A stretch of DNA of 7,589 bases from JANMDR01 sp031376425 (GTDB lineage: Bacteria; Pseudomonadota; Gammaproteobacteria; Burkholderiales; Usitatibacteraceae). Positions 5,704 through 7,589 of the stretch are shown piece after piece; positions within the stretch are counted from its first letter, which is position 1, and each line of letters opens with the position of its first letter. Below the pieces are notes generated by a model. That model was not told the DNA's origin. It was given only the letters and a program-made list of their open reading frames with translations, and did no database searches. The translations under genes and the position numbers were made by a program. Location of the stretch: positions 1 through 7,589 of the forward strand of contig JANMDR010000021.1 in assembly GCA_031376425.1 (NCBI GenBank). The letters run 5' to 3'.

Positions 5704-7589
5704 ATGAAATATTTCCACCTGTTGCTCACTAGGTTTCAAATTCTGTTGTTCGGACTGAGCGTTGTTATGGGGGGCGAAATTTACGCTGCCACCAGCACAA
5801 AACCTATGCCCATTAAGCAGCTTTTTGGTTCAACGACAGATATTAAATGCGATATCAATCCGGGCGACGGCTATTTACGTTGCTCTAAAATTCCCTTAAA
5901 TGGCGAAACCTATTCCAATGATTTCTATTGTAGCGGTACGACACGCGGTGACAATTTAGTTTATTACGCGACAGGTAGCATGCCTTGTTATGGCCCGAGC
6001 TTAGAGGGTTCATTTTCACGACCTAGTGTGCAATGCGCAATCGTCACAAACGCTGGCGGCATTGATGCCGCCGTTTGTATGCCCGATGATGCTACTAAGG
6101 TAGTTTGCACATCCCGTGGCGCACCAGAAAATGATTCGTCTTGCGCATGGTTTCCGCCTGGTGCTGGCCGAAGCTACACCGCTATTAGTAGCGGCTATAA
6201 CAATTCGCTCTCCCTTGATGTGCAATACGTAAACACACCATTCGAGCGAAAAACAGTCTTGATTAAATCCTATCAGGATGTGGGCACACTTTCGCTACAA
6301 CTATCGTGGAATGTAAGCGGCATGGCAGTCTACGGCGTCGTGCCGGCTGGTTGCGATTATCTCAGTGACAATGTTTGTTTGATGAATGCGCCACTTACGG
6401 GTCCGGAGTGTAGCTTGGCTCCGGCGGGCGGTGGGGGAGGCACACTAGCAGTAGAGCCAGCCCAAGCATGTCGCATTGTTATTGGTGCCCTCGCGCCCGC
6501 GGCCGTGGGTGATATTGAAAGCAGCTTAAGTATTACCCAGGGTGCTTTTGCGCCAGTAATAATTACGGTTCGTGGCACTGTTGTCGCTCGCGCAAATATT
6601 GAGGTCACACCGCCCCCTCCAGCTCAATTAGATTTTGGTGCTGTTTCGATAGCGTCGAGTACATTGCGCATTGGTGAGTTTGTAAATATTGGGCCATTTT
6701 CAACCCAGCGTAAATTTGTGCGCATCAAGCCGCAAACCCCGCCTAGTCCATTTACCTTGATAAGAGAAATTACTTACGATGAGGTAAGTGCTACTAGCGG
6801 AGCCAGTTATATTGATGCCTGTTATCTCGGTGGATACGAAACTTATGGTGAAGTAATTTTTGTGGGGAGCCGTTGTAATTATGAGGTGAAATATTCTCCT
6901 AGTAGAACTGGCGACGAATTTGGAGAACTGCAAGTGTGCACGTCGAGTCGTGACTACTATGCCCAAAGCATTGGTGACTATAGCAATGGCTATAGCGATG
7001 GCCCCACCAACGAAGATTGCACCAACCCTGAGAATCTCCCCTTCGTCGTCAAATTAAAAGGTACCGGCGTTGCCTCGCTGTCTCAGTATGTATTCGATCG
7101 CTCTGCCACCACCAACCCGTTCAATTTCGGCACCGTTGCCGTGGGCGATGCCGTTCCCACGCAAATTGTTAACATCACCAACACCGGCACTGGCACTGAG
7201 AACTTTGTCCTTGATTTACAAAATGCGGCCTTCTACATTGCCAGCAATGATTGTCCCGCACAACTCCCCCCCCTGTCTGCCGTAACCTGTATGGTCACAA
7301 TCGGCTTTGACCCCCAAGTTGCGCAAAGCTATACCGGTTCTCTGGATTTGCGGGTGGGCAACGCCATCGTTGCTACCGTCCCCATTACTGGTATTGCCAC
7401 TTCTTCATCAGTTGGTATCCTCACGCTCTCACCCGATCCATTAAATCTAGGTAGCGCCACCTTAGGAACAGTAGGTTTAGCCAAGAGCGTTACCCTCACT
7501 AATACCGGCACCGCCCCCCTCATTATCGCCAGCTACCGCACTGATCGTTCCGCCTTCATCATTCCCGGCAGCAGTTGTCCAGCCAGTCT
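5704..7589 (+). CDS. Exported multi-domain protein with choice-of-anchor D (ASPM/SPD-2/Hydin-like) repeats, 3'-truncated
   Basis: The frame stays open for 628 codons and runs off the window. ATG 5704 is the first ATG after an in-frame TAA (5671-5673). The N-terminus reads as a Sec signal peptide, with a hydrophobic core at about 11-23 and likely cleavage near IYA-A (28/29). Residues 30-190 are Cys-rich (C49, C60, C76, C95, C111, C125, C135, C147) and unrecognised. Repeats follow. About 190-295 ends in IITVRGTVV. About 307-455 starts LDFGAVSIASS, has a long insert and ends VVKLKGTGVA. About 472-565 shows FNFGTVAVGD, VNITNTGTG, CPAQLPPLSAVTCMVTIGFDP and VPITGIA. A fourth starts near 573 (LNLGSATLG) and is cut off. 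Such repeats occur in surface or secreted bacterial proteins, often with a C-terminal anchor, which would be outside the window. No Shine-Dalgarno is seen. Third-position C use rises sharply after about residue 450. Substrate or partner unknown. Confidence 0.88.
   Translation, partial: MKYFHLLLTRFQILLFGLSVVMGGEIYAATSTKPMPIKQLFGSTTDIKCDINPGDGYLRCSKIPLNGETYSNDFYCSGTTRGDNLVYYATGSMPCYGPSLEGSFSRPSVQCAIVTNAGGIDAAVCMPDDATKVVCTSRGAPENDSSCAWFPPGAGRSYTAISSGYNNSLSLDVQYVNTPFERKTVLIKSYQDVGTLSLQLSWNVSGMAVYGVVPAGCDYLSDNVCLMNAPLTGPECSLAPAGGGGGTLAVEPAQACRIVIGALAPAAVGDIESSLSITQGAFAPVIITVRGTVVARANIEVTPPPPAQLDFGAVSIASSTLRIGEFVNIGPFSTQRKFVRIKPQTPPSPFTLIREITYDEVSATSGASYIDACYLGGYETYGEVIFVGSRCNYEVKYSPSRTGDEFGELQVCTSSRDYYAQSIGDYSNGYSDGPTNEDCTNPENLPFVVKLKGTGVASLSQYVFDRSATTNPFNFGTVAVGDAVPTQIVNITNTGTGTENFVLDLQNAAFYIASNDCPAQLPPLSAVTCMVTIGFDPQVAQSYTGSLDLRVGNAIVATVPITGIATSSSVGILTLSPDPLNLGSATLGTVGLAKSVTLTNTGTAPLIIASYRTDRSAFIIPGSSCPAS

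Noticed and set aside
7070..7285. Short plus-strand open frame (71 codons) inside the exported-protein gene
   Set aside because: It is in a different frame from the 628-codon gene, which has a signal peptide and recognisable repeats. The short frame is Pro/Ser/Leu-rich noise created by C-rich codons.
6016..7523. Minus-strand open frames at 6016-6225, 6357-6608, 6700-6966 and 7329-7523
   Set aside because: All lie antisense to the exported-protein gene, are short, have no ribosome sites and no recognisable domains.
1..7589. CRISPR arrays, tRNA or rRNA genes, insertion sequences
   Set aside because: No regularly spaced long repeats, cloverleaf-forming segment, rRNA motifs, transposase-like protein or IS-type terminal inverted repeats were seen.

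Overview
The window looks like a chromosomal stretch from a mid-GC (roughly 45-50%) Gram-negative bacterium, most likely a gammaproteobacterium. The basis is an AlgZ/AlgR-like (LytS/LytTR) two-component pair, a DUF2306 membrane protein and a large exported protein built of 'choice-of-anchor D' (ASPM/SPD-2/Hydin-like) beta-sandwich repeats. The placement is inferred from protein flavour only; no rRNA, tRNA or taxon-specific marker is present.

Layout, left to right. (1) 3-1661 (+): the 3' part of a DUF2357/PDDEXK_7 (COG1700-type) nuclease gene, a family linked to McrBC-like anti-phage or restriction systems; its N-terminus and any partner lie upstream of the window. (2) 1662-1727: a short convergent gap with an imperfect hairpin. 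(3) 3661-1728 (-): a two-gene operon, membrane sensor kinase then LytTR response regulator, coupled by a 4-base ATGA overlap. (4) 3662-3975: a 314-base divergent intergenic region rich in repeats and dyads, including 11-bp phased CGTT repeats next to the kinase start and GTT-cored motifs upstream of the next gene. (5) 3976-4539 and 4602-5423 (+): two polytopic membrane proteins, one unrecognised with a His/Glu-rich first helix and one DUF2306. (6) 5424-5703: a regulatory gap with a perfect 18-bp dyad and an extended -10 promoter. (7) 5704 to the window end (+): an uninterrupted 628-codon reading frame with a signal peptide, a Cys-rich N-terminal region of unknown type and at least three beta-sandwich repeats. 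It has no stop codon before the window ends, so a search for complete start-to-stop frames would miss it.

How they may work together. The kinase and regulator form one signalling unit. The divergent membrane genes are the nearest candidate targets because GTT-cored motifs resembling LytTR half-sites lie in the shared intergenic region; this is inference. The nuclease and the large exported protein look like independent neighbours. I see no transposase, integrase, tRNA or CRISPR array, and nothing that clearly amounts to a new multi-gene system. The least explained parts are the exported protein (unknown N-terminal module, abrupt internal codon-usage change), the structured 3731-3891 non-coding segment and the C-terminal domain of the nuclease.
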